A stretch of 64,000 nucleotides of DNA from Cytobacillus oceanisediminis (lineage in GTDB: Bacteria; Bacillota; Bacilli; Bacillales; Cytobacillaceae). Positions within the stretch are counted from its first letter, which is position 1, and the number at the start of each line of letters is the position of its first letter. The notes under the pieces are model-generated. The model saw only the letters and a list, made by a program, of their open reading frames with translations, had not been told where the DNA came from and ran no database searches. The stretch covers positions 2,535,501-2,599,500 of the forward strand of contig NZ_CP065511.1 in the NCBI RefSeq assembly GCF_022811925.1, read 5' to 3'. Of the stretch, positions 7,540 to 15,592 are shown one piece after another. The position numbers were made by a program, and so were the translations under genes.

Positions 7540-9852
7540 ATGACACAGCAGAAAAGACAGGCAAAACCGGCAGAGGGTCGGGCTTATCATTGGAAAAATG
7601 AGCTTGATCAATACGGATACATACAAAATGAAGCAGAATTGCTCAATGTTATTAAAAATATCAAAGAAAAGGAAGATCCCGGGCTGCTTTCGGAATTACT
7701 GACCATTGCTGCTATTTCCCGGTTAAGCAAGTATACCGATGATACTCTTGCCAGTGCATGGCTGCAGAAAGCTGTTGAACTGGACACTGGCAATACTATG
7801 GCGGCAGCCCAAATAGGAAAATCCGAATGGAAAAATAAAGGCAATCTTCTTGAAACCCTGACTTTCCCGCCGATTCGGGAAACCGATAACAGGGCAGCAA
7901 AAAAGAAAACAGCTGAGCAATTCATTGAAATTTGCAGAAGCTTTATCAACAAATCAGATGATGAGTTAGAAGAACTGCAGAAAAAGCAGCATACCTATGA
8001 GGATGTGGAATATCGGAAGCTGACTGAAATACTAGAAAAAGCTATTGAGGAAACAGCTTTTCTTTTAAAAGCTTCTGAAGAATATGAGCAATCTATATCC
8101 GGTGTATTTCATACTTCAACCTATTACACCGATATGAAAAAGCACTTAAATGCCATCAACAGACTTAAAAATGAATGGAAAGAGATATTTGAATCAGAGG
8201 AAGAAGAGTCTGATTTACCAAAAGATCCCCTGGATGAACTTAATGAAATGATTGGCCTGCACTCGGTCAAAAGCAGAGTTCATGACTTTTACCGTTTTTT
8301 AAAATATCAAAACGAACGAAAGTCACTTGGTTTTCAAACGAAAGATGAACTCAGCCTCAATATGATTCTAACTGGCAATCCAGGTACAGGCAAAACAACT
8401 ATCGCCCGGCTTTTGGCAAAGATTTATCATAGCCTTGGGGTATTGCCGCGGGAAGAAGTAATCGAAGCAGATCGGTCACAGCTGGTTGGCGGATTTGTCG
8501 GGCAAACAGAGGAAAATGTCAGAGCGGCCGTTGAAAAGGCAATCGGTGGAGTGCTGTTCATTGATGAGGCGTACAGCTTAAAGCGTGAGGGACAGACCGG
8601 CAGTGACTATGGACAAACAGCCATTGATACTCTTGTATCGCTGATGACCGGGACTGAATATGGAGGAAAATTTGCGGTTATCATGGCCGGTTATCCAGAA
8701 GAGATGAGACAATTTCTGGACAGTAATCCTGGCCTTCGCAGCCGTTTCCCAGAGTCGAACTTTATTGCACTGCCTGATTATTCTAATGAGGAGCTTCTCC
8801 AGATTGCTGAAAAGCTGTCTGCGGATAATGATTATGTCCTTACGGAAGGAGCAAAGCAGGAACTGGGCAAACGAATTGAAAAAGAGCGGGTTGATGATAC
8901 GTTCGGAAATGCCAGGACTGTCAGAAACATTGTTCTTGATGCCATTTTTAGAAAAGGCTCCCAAGCTGAAAAGGACGAAAACATCATGGCATATACACTC
9001 TTGGAAAAAGAAGATTTTGAAAGTGAAGAAGAAGAAAAGCTATTGAATCCACAAGAGCAGCTTGCCCAGTTAATCGGGCTTGAAACAGTCAAAACAGAAG
9101 TTCATAACTTAGTGTCATTTGTTAAGATGCAGCAGCTGCGCCGTGAAAAAGGGCTGCCTGTAGTCCCTATTCAGCTGCATTCAGTATTTACGGGGAATCC
9201 GGGGACAGGGAAAACGACTGTAGCCAAGATTTATGCAGAATTGCTGAAGGAATGTGGTTTTCTTAAACGAGGACATTTAATGGTTGCGAGCCGTGCTGAT
9301 TTTGTAGCTGGTTATGTAGGCCAAACCGCCATTAAAACAAAGAAAAAGATAAGAGAGGCGTTAGGCGGTGTCCTATTCATCGATGAGGCCTATTCACTTC
9401 TTTCCCAGACATCAGGAGATTTCGGAAAAGAAGTCATCGATACATTAGTGGATGAAATGACAAAACATAATGAAAATCTTGTCGTTGTTTTAGCGGGTTA
9501 CCCAAATGAAATGGAGAAGCTAATGTCAAGTAATCCCGGGTTAAAGTCCCGATTTAAAAAGTTCTTTCATTTTAAAGATTATTCAACGGCAGAGCTCTTG
9601 GAAATTATCATTTCGTATGCTGGACAATATGAATATACGCTTACGGAAGAAGCGGGGGACTACCTTAACCGCACTTTATCAAAGGTCGAAATAAATGGGA
9701 ATGGACGTTTTGCCGCCAACCTTGCGGATGAGGCTATTCAGGCACAGGCAATGAGAATTGTATCAGCAATTGATGAGGATATTGAGCAGGTTAGCATTTT
9801 GGAAAAAGAAGATTTCGAGATCGCTTTAAATAAGATAAGCAAAGGGGAATAA
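7540..9852 (+). CDS. CbxX/CfqX (SpoVK-like) protein with two AAA+ modules
   Basis: 770 residues. An N-terminal helical, TPR-like part (about 1-220) is followed by two full AAA+ ATPase modules of the CbxX/SpoVK type. Module 1 has Walker A GNPGTGKTT (279-287) and Walker B LFIDEA (338-343). Module 2 has the same motifs near 551-560 and 612-617. Both carry GLRSRF or GLKSRF sensor regions and GFVGQT or GYVGQT pore loops. B. subtilis SpoVK has a single module, so this is a double-ring type. Location between spore genes suggests sporulation use but proves nothing. It ends 2 bases before the thioesterase gene, so the two are probably co-transcribed. Confidence 0.9.
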   Translation: MTQQKRQAKPAEGRAYHWKNELDQYGYIQNEAELLNVIKNIKEKEDPGLLSELLTIAAISRLSKYTDDTLASAWLQKAVELDTGNTMAAAQIGKSEWKNKGNLLETLTFPPIRETDNRAAKKKTAEQFIEICRSFINKSDDELEELQKKQHTYEDVEYRKLTEILEKAIEETAFLLKASEEYEQSISGVFHTSTYYTDMKKHLNAINRLKNEWKEIFESEEEESDLPKDPLDELNEMIGLHSVKSRVHDFYRFLKYQNERKSLGFQTKDELSLNMILTGNPGTGKTTIARLLAKIYHSLGVLPREEVIEADRSQLVGGFVGQTEENVRAAVEKAIGGVLFIDEAYSLKREGQTGSDYGQTAIDTLVSLMTGTEYGGKFAVIMAGYPEEMRQFLDSNPGLRSRFPESNFIALPDYSNEELLQIAEKLSADNDYVLTEGAKQELGKRIEKERVDDTFGNARTVRNIVLDAIFRKGSQAEKDENIMAYTLLEKEDFESEEEEKLLNPQEQLAQLIGLETVKTEVHNLVSFVKMQQLRREKGLPVVPIQLHSVFTGNPGTGKTTVAKIYAELLKECGFLKRGHLMVASRADFVAGYVGQTAIKTKKKIREALGGVLFIDEAYSLLSQTSGDFGKEVIDTLVDEMTKHNENLVVVLAGYPNEMEKLMSSNPGLKSRFKKFFHFKDYSTAELLEIIISYAGQYEYTLTEEAGDYLNRTLSKVEINGNGRFAANLADEAIQAQAMRIVSAIDEDIEQVSILEKEDFEIALNKISKGE

Positions 9853-9854
9853 GT

Positions 9855-10292
9855 ATGCTCATTTCTACAAAAGAAATAGAAGTAAGGTATGCAGAAACAG
9901 ATCAAATGGGAGTCGTGTATCACGCCAATTATCTCGTATGGATGGAGCTTGGCCGGACACAGATCATAAAAGATCTGGGGTTCAGTTATGCTGAAATGGA
10001 GAAGGATGGCATCATTTCGCCTGTTCTGGATATCCTGGCTTCCTACAAAAAACCATTGCGCTACGGTCAAACCGCAACGATAAAAACCTGGATTGAAGAG
10101 TATGACGGGTTTCGCGTCAGCTATGGATATGAAATATACAATGATGAAGGAGATCTTGCAGTAACAGGCTTGTCCAAGCATGTTTGCGTCAAAAAGGATA
10201 ATTTCCGTCCGATCTCAATTAAAAAGAAATATCCTGATTGGCATGAAGCATATGAAGAAGCTAAAAGGCAGCCTGAAAGTGCAATCAAATAA
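9855..10292 (+). CDS. yneP: YbgC/YneP-type hot-dog acyl-CoA thioesterase
   Basis: 145 residues with the 4HBT signature: EVRYAETDQMGVVYHANYLVW contains the catalytic Asp (in TDQMG) and HANY. It is predicted to hydrolyse short or aromatic acyl-CoA in the cytoplasm. ATG 9855 comes 2 bases after the AAA+ gene, with AAGGGGAA as the binding site, so it is translationally close to that gene. Gene order (yneP then yneQ) agrees with B. subtilis. Confidence 0.9.
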   Translation: MLISTKEIEVRYAETDQMGVVYHANYLVWMELGRTQIIKDLGFSYAEMEKDGIISPVLDILASYKKPLRYGQTATIKTWIEEYDGFRVSYGYEIYNDEGDLAVTGLSKHVCVKKDNFRPISIKKKYPDWHEAYEEAKRQPESAIK

Positions 10293-10325
10293 TTTTGCTT
10301 GCTGCTTAAAGGATGGAGAAAATAT

Positions 10326-10625
10326 ATGGCATTCGGTCTTCGCAGAAAAGATCTTCAAGAATGGAAGATGAAAATAGATCGTGGAGAAATTGCTTTTTTA
10401 ACCCATTATTGGATAGATGATCGCTTCCCTGGCTGTAAAACGGTCACAAAGGTCGGGTGTTCGGATCTGAAGAAATTGATAAAATGGGGAGAAACACATG
10501 GCCTTAAGCCTGAGTGGATTGATTATCGGAATGATGGATACTCACACTATGATTTGATTGGTGCCAGGCAGAAAGAAATCCTTGAAAAGGAGAAGCTCTG
10601 GGAGCAGCTGGAACGGCTGCTATAA
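10326..10625 (+). CDS. yneQ: YneQ-family small protein
   Basis: 99 residues starting MAFGLRRKDLQEW, with RGEIAFLTHYWIDDRFPGCKT and GLKPEWIDYRNDGYSHYDL. It matches the conserved but uncharacterised YneQ family in position and length. ATG 10326 (GGATGGAGAA upstream) is preferred to ATG 10299, which lacks a good site. No known motif, signal or membrane segment is seen. Confidence 0.8.
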   Translation: MAFGLRRKDLQEWKMKIDRGEIAFLTHYWIDDRFPGCKTVTKVGCSDLKKLIKWGETHGLKPEWIDYRNDGYSHYDLIGARQKEILEKEKLWEQLERLL

Positions 10626-10630
10626 GAAAA

Positions 10631-10688
10631 GCTCCAGGCGCCCGCCTATCGGCTTATGACCTCGAGCCGATGGCGCCTGGAGCTAGAC
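10631..10688 (-). repeat. Palindromic Bacillus-type intergenic repeat
   Basis: GCTCCAGGCGC and GCGCCTGGAGC form perfect outer arms, with inner arms built on ATCGGCTTATG and CTCGAGCCGAT. Read on the minus strand it starts TGTCTAGCTCCAGGCGCC. This is a common dispersed element type in Bacillaceae (from memory). It may double as the terminator of the yneQ unit. Confidence 0.65.
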
Positions 10689-10723
10689 AGTTATCTAACT
10701 TCAAAATTTATTCTTATCTTTTG

Positions 10724-10752
10724 AAAAAAGAAGCAGGCCGGATCTGCTTCTT
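10724..10752 (-). terminator. Bidirectional terminator of yneR
   Basis: AAGAAGCAG/CTGCTTCTT stem, followed on the minus strand by TTTTTTC, lying directly after the yneR stop. Confidence 0.8.
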
Positions 10753-11046
10753 TTACCCATTGTTATATTTGAATTCAGGTTCCTGTGCTTTTGCATTAAA
10801 TGTCACGAATAAATCATGATTATCAAAGTACCATAAGTCCTTTTCTTCAATAAAGTAAGTAATTCCGTTTTTTTCAGTCTGCACTCCTGCGTTATGCGGG
10901 TGTTCATTAGAGACTCCTAATGAAAATCCTTGCTGGACAGTACTGCAGCCGCCATATCTTGCAAAAAAGCGGACGAAGTCACCCTTATTCAAGAACATTT
11001 CCTCCTGATACCATTGGGCAGCCTGATCTTCAATATGTATGTTCAT
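10753..11046 (-). CDS. yneR: HesB/IscA-like YneR-family protein
   Basis: 97 residues, MNIHIEDQAAQWYQEEM then FVRFFARYGGCSTVQQGFSLGVS. It has the HesB-like fold pattern but only one Cys, so it is unlikely to be a full iron-sulphur A-type carrier. ATG 11046 follows GAGGAGGAATTT and gives the length expected for YneR; the longer frame to 11148 has no support. Context (yneQ, yneR, then plsY further on) matches B. subtilis. Confidence 0.88.
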   Translation of the reverse strand: MNIHIEDQAAQWYQEEMFLNKGDFVRFFARYGGCSTVQQGFSLGVSNEHPHNAGVQTEKNGITYFIEEKDLWYFDNHDLFVTFNAKAQEPEFKYNNG

Positions 11047-11155
11047 TTGAAATTCCTCCTCCTGGGTGATAGTCATATTATAGGCTAGTTTTTCCCTGTG
11101 CGCGAATAAAATGTCTGTACCAATACTTTTAATGATGGAGTGAATCAATATTTAT

Positions 11156-11968
11156 TCATCCTGGGAAAGGGATTAAACCGCTTAAAATCATAAATACGTT
11201 CATGGCCATGTGCCATATGACAGCAGGGAAAATACTTCTGGACCTAACAGTAATAGCCGCATAAAATATCCCGCCAACAGCAAACAGCAGACATAGGACA
11301 AAAGAGTAGCCAAGCATCATATGAGAAAATCCAAACGCCAGCCCAGAAAAAAGAACGGCTGCCTTTTCGCCTGAAAGCTCTGACATTCTAGATAAGATGA
11401 TTCCTCTCCATAAAAGCTCTTCCATCATTCCATTAATGATGGAGAAGCCAATCATGAATGTAAAAAAGTCCCTGGTAAAGGAGTTTTCAGCTGAAAAAAT
11501 GGAATAGGCAAATGAAGCAAAATTAATCATGATAGCAATCACAAGAAAGTGTTTTATTTTTAATGAATGGAAGCCGCTCCATATGAATGGGAAAAATATT
11601 TGGGAATTCCAATCCGGTTTGCGCAATAAGGGGATGGCAGTTTTATTAAATTTGATAGAAATATAGACAAGCAGCAGGATAGGAATTAACAGAAGAACCC
11701 GATTGAATATCATTAAGATATAGTGTTGAAAGGGCAGTGCATCAAGCAGTTTATCTCCATAAAGAAACAGTAGACTGCCTGTTAAATACCCTGCAATGAT
11801 CCAGGGAAAAACACGCTCCTGCTTTGAAGTGAATAGTAAGAAAATGATAAGTCCAAAAGAAAGCATGAAAGCGAAAGCAAAAAGTTTGTATTGAAAAAGC
11901 AATATTGCAGCTGAGAATATACTTAATTGCAAATAAGAAAAAGACTTATTAACATAAGCGGTTTTCAT
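11156..11968 (-). CDS. CPBP-family intramembrane metalloprotease
   Basis: 270 residues, seven or eight hydrophobic helices. The Rce1/CAAX-like motifs are present: MEELLWRGII (EExxxR), FGFSHMMLGY (FxxxH) and IWHMAMNVF (HxxxN). Such proteins are membrane proteases or bacteriocin-immunity-like factors; the substrate cannot be told. I chose ATG 11968, because AGGAGG is 7 bases before it. It is an insertion between yneR and plsY compared with B. subtilis. Confidence 0.88.
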   Translation of the reverse strand: MKTAYVNKSFSYLQLSIFSAAILLFQYKLFAFAFMLSFGLIIFLLFTSKQERVFPWIIAGYLTGSLLFLYGDKLLDALPFQHYILMIFNRVLLLIPILLLVYISIKFNKTAIPLLRKPDWNSQIFFPFIWSGFHSLKIKHFLVIAIMINFASFAYSIFSAENSFTRDFFTFMIGFSIINGMMEELLWRGIILSRMSELSGEKAAVLFSGLAFGFSHMMLGYSFVLCLLFAVGGIFYAAITVRSRSIFPAVIWHMAMNVFMILSGLIPFPG

Positions 11969-12013
11969 GATCATACCTCCTTTGCCTACATCATATATTA
12001 CCATTTTTTACAC

Positions 12014-12037
12014 AAAAAAAGCGCCAAAAAGCGCTTT
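12014..12037 (-). terminator. Terminator of capA-like gene
   Basis: AGCGC-loop-GCGCT followed on the minus strand by seven T residues, touching the stop codon of the gene. Confidence 0.82.
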
Positions 12038-13196
12038 ACTGAACATGATCTAGCATATGTGCCATAATTTCGTTGTATTTGGACTCTGCATTGGGAAGGC
12101 CATAGCCAGCAGCATCCTTCAACGGTACGACCCGATATTTTTTTAGCTGTTTATTACTGACGTATGTCGGGATGAACCCCGGATTGGAAAGTTCAATATC
12201 GACCCCGTTTTGATCAATATATTTCGTAATCTCCACAGTTGCAATACCGCCTATGTCCTTGTAATCACCAATCTGCCCGGATAAAAAATTGCCTAAAGAG
12301 TATACAACAAGAGATTTCCGTCCGTCTTTCCTGTCAATCCATTCCATTGGCTGCAGGACATGTGGATGGTGTCCGAAAATAATGTCCACACCATGATTTG
12401 CGAGGACCTCTGCCAGTTCCTTTTGTTCTTCTGTGGGCTGAAGCTGGTATTCATTTCCCCAATGCATACTCATAACTACTACGTCAGCTTCATCTTTTGC
12501 CCGGTTAATTTCCTCTTTCATTGCTGTTCTATCAATGAGGTTAACGAGATAATCTTTTCCTGCCGGAACGGGTATTCCGTTTGTACCATATGTGTAAGAA
12601 AGATAAGCAACTTTAATTCCGTTTTTGTTTATTACCTTCAAGGTTTGCTGTTCACTGGGTGTTCTGTTCGTTCCCACATGTGGCAGTCCTATCTGATCCA
12701 GATAATCCAGGGATGTTTTCAAACCTTTTTCTCCCTTATCGAGTGAATGGTTATTGGCAGTTGAAACAATGTCAACACCAGCCTCAATGAGGGCGTCTCC
12801 AACCTCCTGAGGGCTATTGAACATAGGGTAACTGGAAATTCCTATTTCCGGACCTCCCAAAATAGTCTCTTGATTGGCAAGCAGGATATCGGGAGTTTTT
12901 AAAAGCGTTTTTGCCTGTTCGAACATTGGCTTGAAATCATAGCCTGTTTTAGTTTTTGCAACATTATATACCCTGTCATGAATAAGTATGTCGCCAATTG
13001 CTCCCAATGTTGCCTTCTCTATAAGCATTTTATTAACCGCGGTGGTTTCTCTGTTTTGCATATGCAATTGAACTGGTTTTGCTTCAGCTGCCTCAGCCTT
13101 ATTTTCAGTGTGTGTTTTATAAATGAGCAGACCCGAGCCAATTAATAATGTGGTACAGAAAAATGCGGATAGCAGGAAGGCTTTGGTGAGTTTCAT
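12036..13196 (-). CDS. CapA/PgsA-type membrane-anchored metallophosphatase-fold protein
   Basis: 386 residues. An N-terminal membrane segment (about 7-26) is followed by the PGA_cap domain: GDILIHDRVY, LLANQETILGG, DIVSTANNHSLDKGEKGL, SMHWGNEYQ and IIFGHHPHVLQP supply the metal-ligand pattern of calcineurin-like enzymes. CapA proteins take part in poly-gamma-glutamate export or anchoring. No capB or capC (pgsB, pgsC) is nearby, so this is a stand-alone member of unknown role. It has its own terminator. Confidence 0.88.
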   Translation of the reverse strand: MKLTKAFLLSAFFCTTLLIGSGLLIYKTHTENKAEAAEAKPVQLHMQNRETTAVNKMLIEKATLGAIGDILIHDRVYNVAKTKTGYDFKPMFEQAKTLLKTPDILLANQETILGGPEIGISSYPMFNSPQEVGDALIEAGVDIVSTANNHSLDKGEKGLKTSLDYLDQIGLPHVGTNRTPSEQQTLKVINKNGIKVAYLSYTYGTNGIPVPAGKDYLVNLIDRTAMKEEINRAKDEADVVVMSMHWGNEYQLQPTEEQKELAEVLANHGVDIIFGHHPHVLQPMEWIDRKDGRKSLVVYSLGNFLSGQIGDYKDIGGIATVEITKYIDQNGVDIELSNPGFIPTYVSNKQLKKYRVVPLKDAAGYGLPNAESKYNEIMAHMLDHVQ

Positions 13197-13344
13197 AAAA
13201 TTATCCCCTTAATATAAAGCTCAAAATATATTAATAGTCTAATTTTAATATGAATTTTTACAATTTTCATCATTTTTTTTGCTGGTTTGTAAATTTCATT
13301 ATTTGATATATTGATAAATGGCATATCCACTTGTATTAACAGCG

Positions 13345-14085
13345 TCATCTAAAGGGTGAAGGTAGTTCAATTTCAAAAACGGTGCCATGTGAAAAATTGG
13401 AGTGGACGTTAATTGTGCCACCATGTTCTTCTATTATCTTCCGGCATATTGATAGGCCGATGCCAGTTCCTTTTTCTTTTGTTGTATAAAATGGCACAAA
13501 TAATTGGTTTAAGGTTTCTTCTGTCATTCCGGGTCCATTATCCTCAATAATGATTTGCGTTTTCTGGCTGATTGATTTAACAATAAGACAGACCTTCCCT
13601 TCTGTGGCATGAGCTTCTTCACAGGCTTCAAGTGCATTCCTAATAATGTTGATCAGCACCTGCTTAATCTGCTTCGAATCACCATAGAAGAGGGGGTTTC
13701 CAGAGCAAAGGCTTACTGTAAGGTTTATATTTTGAATGTTAGCCTCGTTTTCAAATAAGATTTTCATTTCCTGAATCAATTTGTTTAAATCAATTTCCGT
13801 TTTTTTGTTTTGAGCAGGTTTGGATGCATTCAAAAAGTCATAAATCATATCATTTGCCCGATTTATCTCTTCAATGGCAATTTCAGCGTACTGTTCTTTG
13901 CCGATCTCAATTAAATAAGGCTTCAAGAGCTGAAAAAATCCTTTCACTGTTGTCAGCGGATTTCTAATCTCATGTGCAATACCCGTAGCAAGTTGTCCAA
14001 AATCTGCAGAGTAATCAGATGTCATTTCGGTTTCTTTAATCTCTTCCGCTGTTTTTTTTAAGTACTTCTCTTGTTCTTTTTCCAT
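13345..14085 (-). CDS. Orphan soluble sensor histidine kinase without an input domain
   Basis: 246 residues. HisKA with H-box GIAHEIRNPLTTVKG (His38), then HATPase with N-box IIRNALEACEE, G1 IIEDNGPGM and G2 KGTGIGLSICRKIIEEHGG. Only about 30 residues precede the H-box, so there is no PAS, GAF or membrane domain. The H-box is of the sporulation kinase (KinA-KinE) type, so feeding the Spo0F phosphorelay is plausible. No response regulator is adjacent. Of the following 270 bases up to plsY, only its terminator is recognisable. Confidence 0.88.
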   Translation of the reverse strand: MEKEQEKYLKKTAEEIKETEMTSDYSADFGQLATGIAHEIRNPLTTVKGFFQLLKPYLIEIGKEQYAEIAIEEINRANDMIYDFLNASKPAQNKKTEIDLNKLIQEMKILFENEANIQNINLTVSLCSGNPLFYGDSKQIKQVLINIIRNALEACEEAHATEGKVCLIVKSISQKTQIIIEDNGPGMTEETLNQLFVPFYTTKEKGTGIGLSICRKIIEEHGGTINVHSNFSHGTVFEIELPSPFR

Positions 14086-14303
14086 TCAATAATTCATCCT
14101 AACTTTAACGTTTTTGGCTGAAATTCTAGCCTAAACTAATGTATGGCGAAAGATAGCAATTTATGTTTTTTTATGTATAAAAATTTGTTTGCTGAAAAAT
14201 TTTTTGATATTAAGCTTCTAGGTCTTTGTGATTAGTATAATATCACTTTAACACTTTATTCAAATAAACTATACTGAAATATCAGAAAATAATTCGAATT
14301 AAA

Positions 14304-14331
14304 TAAAAAACAGCAGATAACAAGTCTGCTG
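14304..14331 (-). terminator. Terminator of plsY
   Basis: CAGCAGA/TCTGCTG stem followed on the minus strand by six T residues. Confidence 0.85.
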
Positions 14332-14354
14332 CTTTGCGGTTGCTGGCTGTTTTT

Positions 14355-14939
14355 TCAGCCAAGCCATTTTATTTTGGGCTCGGTTTTGTCCCTGATTCTT
14401 TTAATATTTGCTCTATGCCTGTAAATAACAAAGAATCCCAGAATTGAAACAACTATAATCAGTGGTATGTCCCCTAGAATAAGTGCGTAAATAATGGAGG
14501 CTGCTGCTGCCAGAATAGAGGACAAGGACACGTACTTTGTTATGTAAAGGCTTAAAAAGAAAACACCCAATATGATAAGAAACATTAAGGGTACATAGGC
14601 TAGAAGCACACCGCCTGATGTAGCGACTGCTTTTCCTCCGCGAAAGCCGGCAAACAGCGGATACATGTGCCCAATAACTGCAAAAACTCCTGCAACTAGA
14701 TGATGCATGTCCGATCCGAAGAAAAAGGGCAGGGATGCAGCCAGGGTGCCTTTTAAGATATCAGCTATGGTCACAATCATGCCGGCCTTAACTCCAAGAG
14801 TCCGGAAAGTATTGGTACCGCCTAAATTTCCGCTGCCATGCTCACGGATATCCACTCCATAAAAAAGTTTCCCTACAATTAAACCAGAAGGAATGGAGCC
14901 AAGTAAGTAAGCTAAAATAATGATAATTCCATAAATCAT
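14355..14939 (-). CDS. plsY: Acyl-phosphate:glycerol-3-phosphate acyltransferase
   Basis: Membrane enzyme making 1-acyl-glycerol-3-phosphate, the first committed phospholipid step, from acyl-phosphate supplied by PlsX. 194 residues with several membrane helices and the three family motifs: [28 protein letters not shown] and [12 protein letters not shown]. Position agrees with yneS in B. subtilis. In that species yneT and parEC lie close by; here about 28 kb of other genes separate them. Confidence 0.96.
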   Translation of the reverse strand: MIYGIIIILAYLLGSIPSGLIVGKLFYGVDIREHGSGNLGGTNTFRTLGVKAGMIVTIADILKGTLAASLPFFFGSDMHHLVAGVFAVIGHMYPLFAGFRGGKAVATSGGVLLAYVPLMFLIILGVFFLSLYITKYVSLSSILAAAASIIYALILGDIPLIIVVSILGFFVIYRHRANIKRIRDKTEPKIKWLG

Positions 14940-15062
14940 AAAAACTCTCCTTCATACTTTCTATGTTAGTATATTGTACCATGTGAGCAAACCTGCATAC
15001 CATGTGCAAATAAAAAGTTGTCCAATTTATTTCAGGGAGGTTTTTCAAACTCTCTGGCTTGC

Positions 15063-15087
15063 GTTTGATATGTTTGCCAGCGGGTAT
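15063..15087 (+). promoter_or_regulatory. Sigma-B-type promoter before the DUF3243 gene
   Basis: GTTTGA, a 13-bp spacer and GGGTAT match the general-stress sigma-B consensus (GTTTAA-N12-14-GGGWAT) almost perfectly. It lies 48 bases before the start codon at 15135. Confidence 0.7.
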
Positions 15088-15134
15088 TAGTAGACTGTCA
15101 CAGTAATCAAATCCATATAAAGGAGAGATTCAGC

Positions 15135-15458
15135 ATGGAACAGAATATGAATAACGTAAATGGACAAGCAGGCAATGTAGAGGAAAAGCTCAGTAATATG
15201 GGAAGCGAAAAGAAAGATGAAATTCTTTCAAGCTTTGACGGTTTTAAAGAATATTTAAGCGGAAAGGTTTCCATGGGACAGAAAATGGGCATGGATGAGG
15301 AACAGCTTGCGAACACAGCACAAAAGGTAGGCGATTATCTGGCTTCCAAAGAAGAGCCAAGAAACCGTGAAGAAAAGCTTCTGCAGGAACTGTGGAAGGT
15401 AGGAACTGAGGAAGAAAAGCACAAACTATCTCATATGCTAGTAAAGCTTGTAGGCTAA
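15135..15458 (+). CDS. DUF3243 family protein
   Basis: 107 residues, soluble. The domain runs from about residue 33 (ILSSFDGFKEYLSGKVSMGQKMGMDEEQLANTA is its core, near residues 33-65) to the C-terminus. Relatives include B. subtilis YmfJ. The function is unknown. The N-terminal 25 residues are polar and variable. GGAGAG precedes ATG 15135. The sigma-B-like promoter and the terminator at 15476-15508 make it a single-gene stress unit. Confidence 0.85.
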   Translation: MEQNMNNVNGQAGNVEEKLSNMGSEKKDEILSSFDGFKEYLSGKVSMGQKMGMDEEQLANTAQKVGDYLASKEEPRNREEKLLQELWKVGTEEEKHKLSHMLVKLVG

Positions 15459-15475
15459 AAAAATATATATCATTC

Positions 15476-15508
15476 AAGGCGAAGGCGCTGGCCTTCGCCT
15501 TTTATTTT
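15476..15508 (+). terminator. Terminator after the DUF3243 gene
   Basis: Perfect 11-bp stem AAGGCGAAGGC/GCCTTCGCCTT with loop GCTG and a T-rich tail. Confidence 0.9.
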
Positions 15509-15592
15509 GCTTGAAAGCGCATAGATGAGTTTACAATAGTCAAAAATGGTCTATATATAGTTATCGCAGTCTAACGGGTAGGGGGAGTCCTG

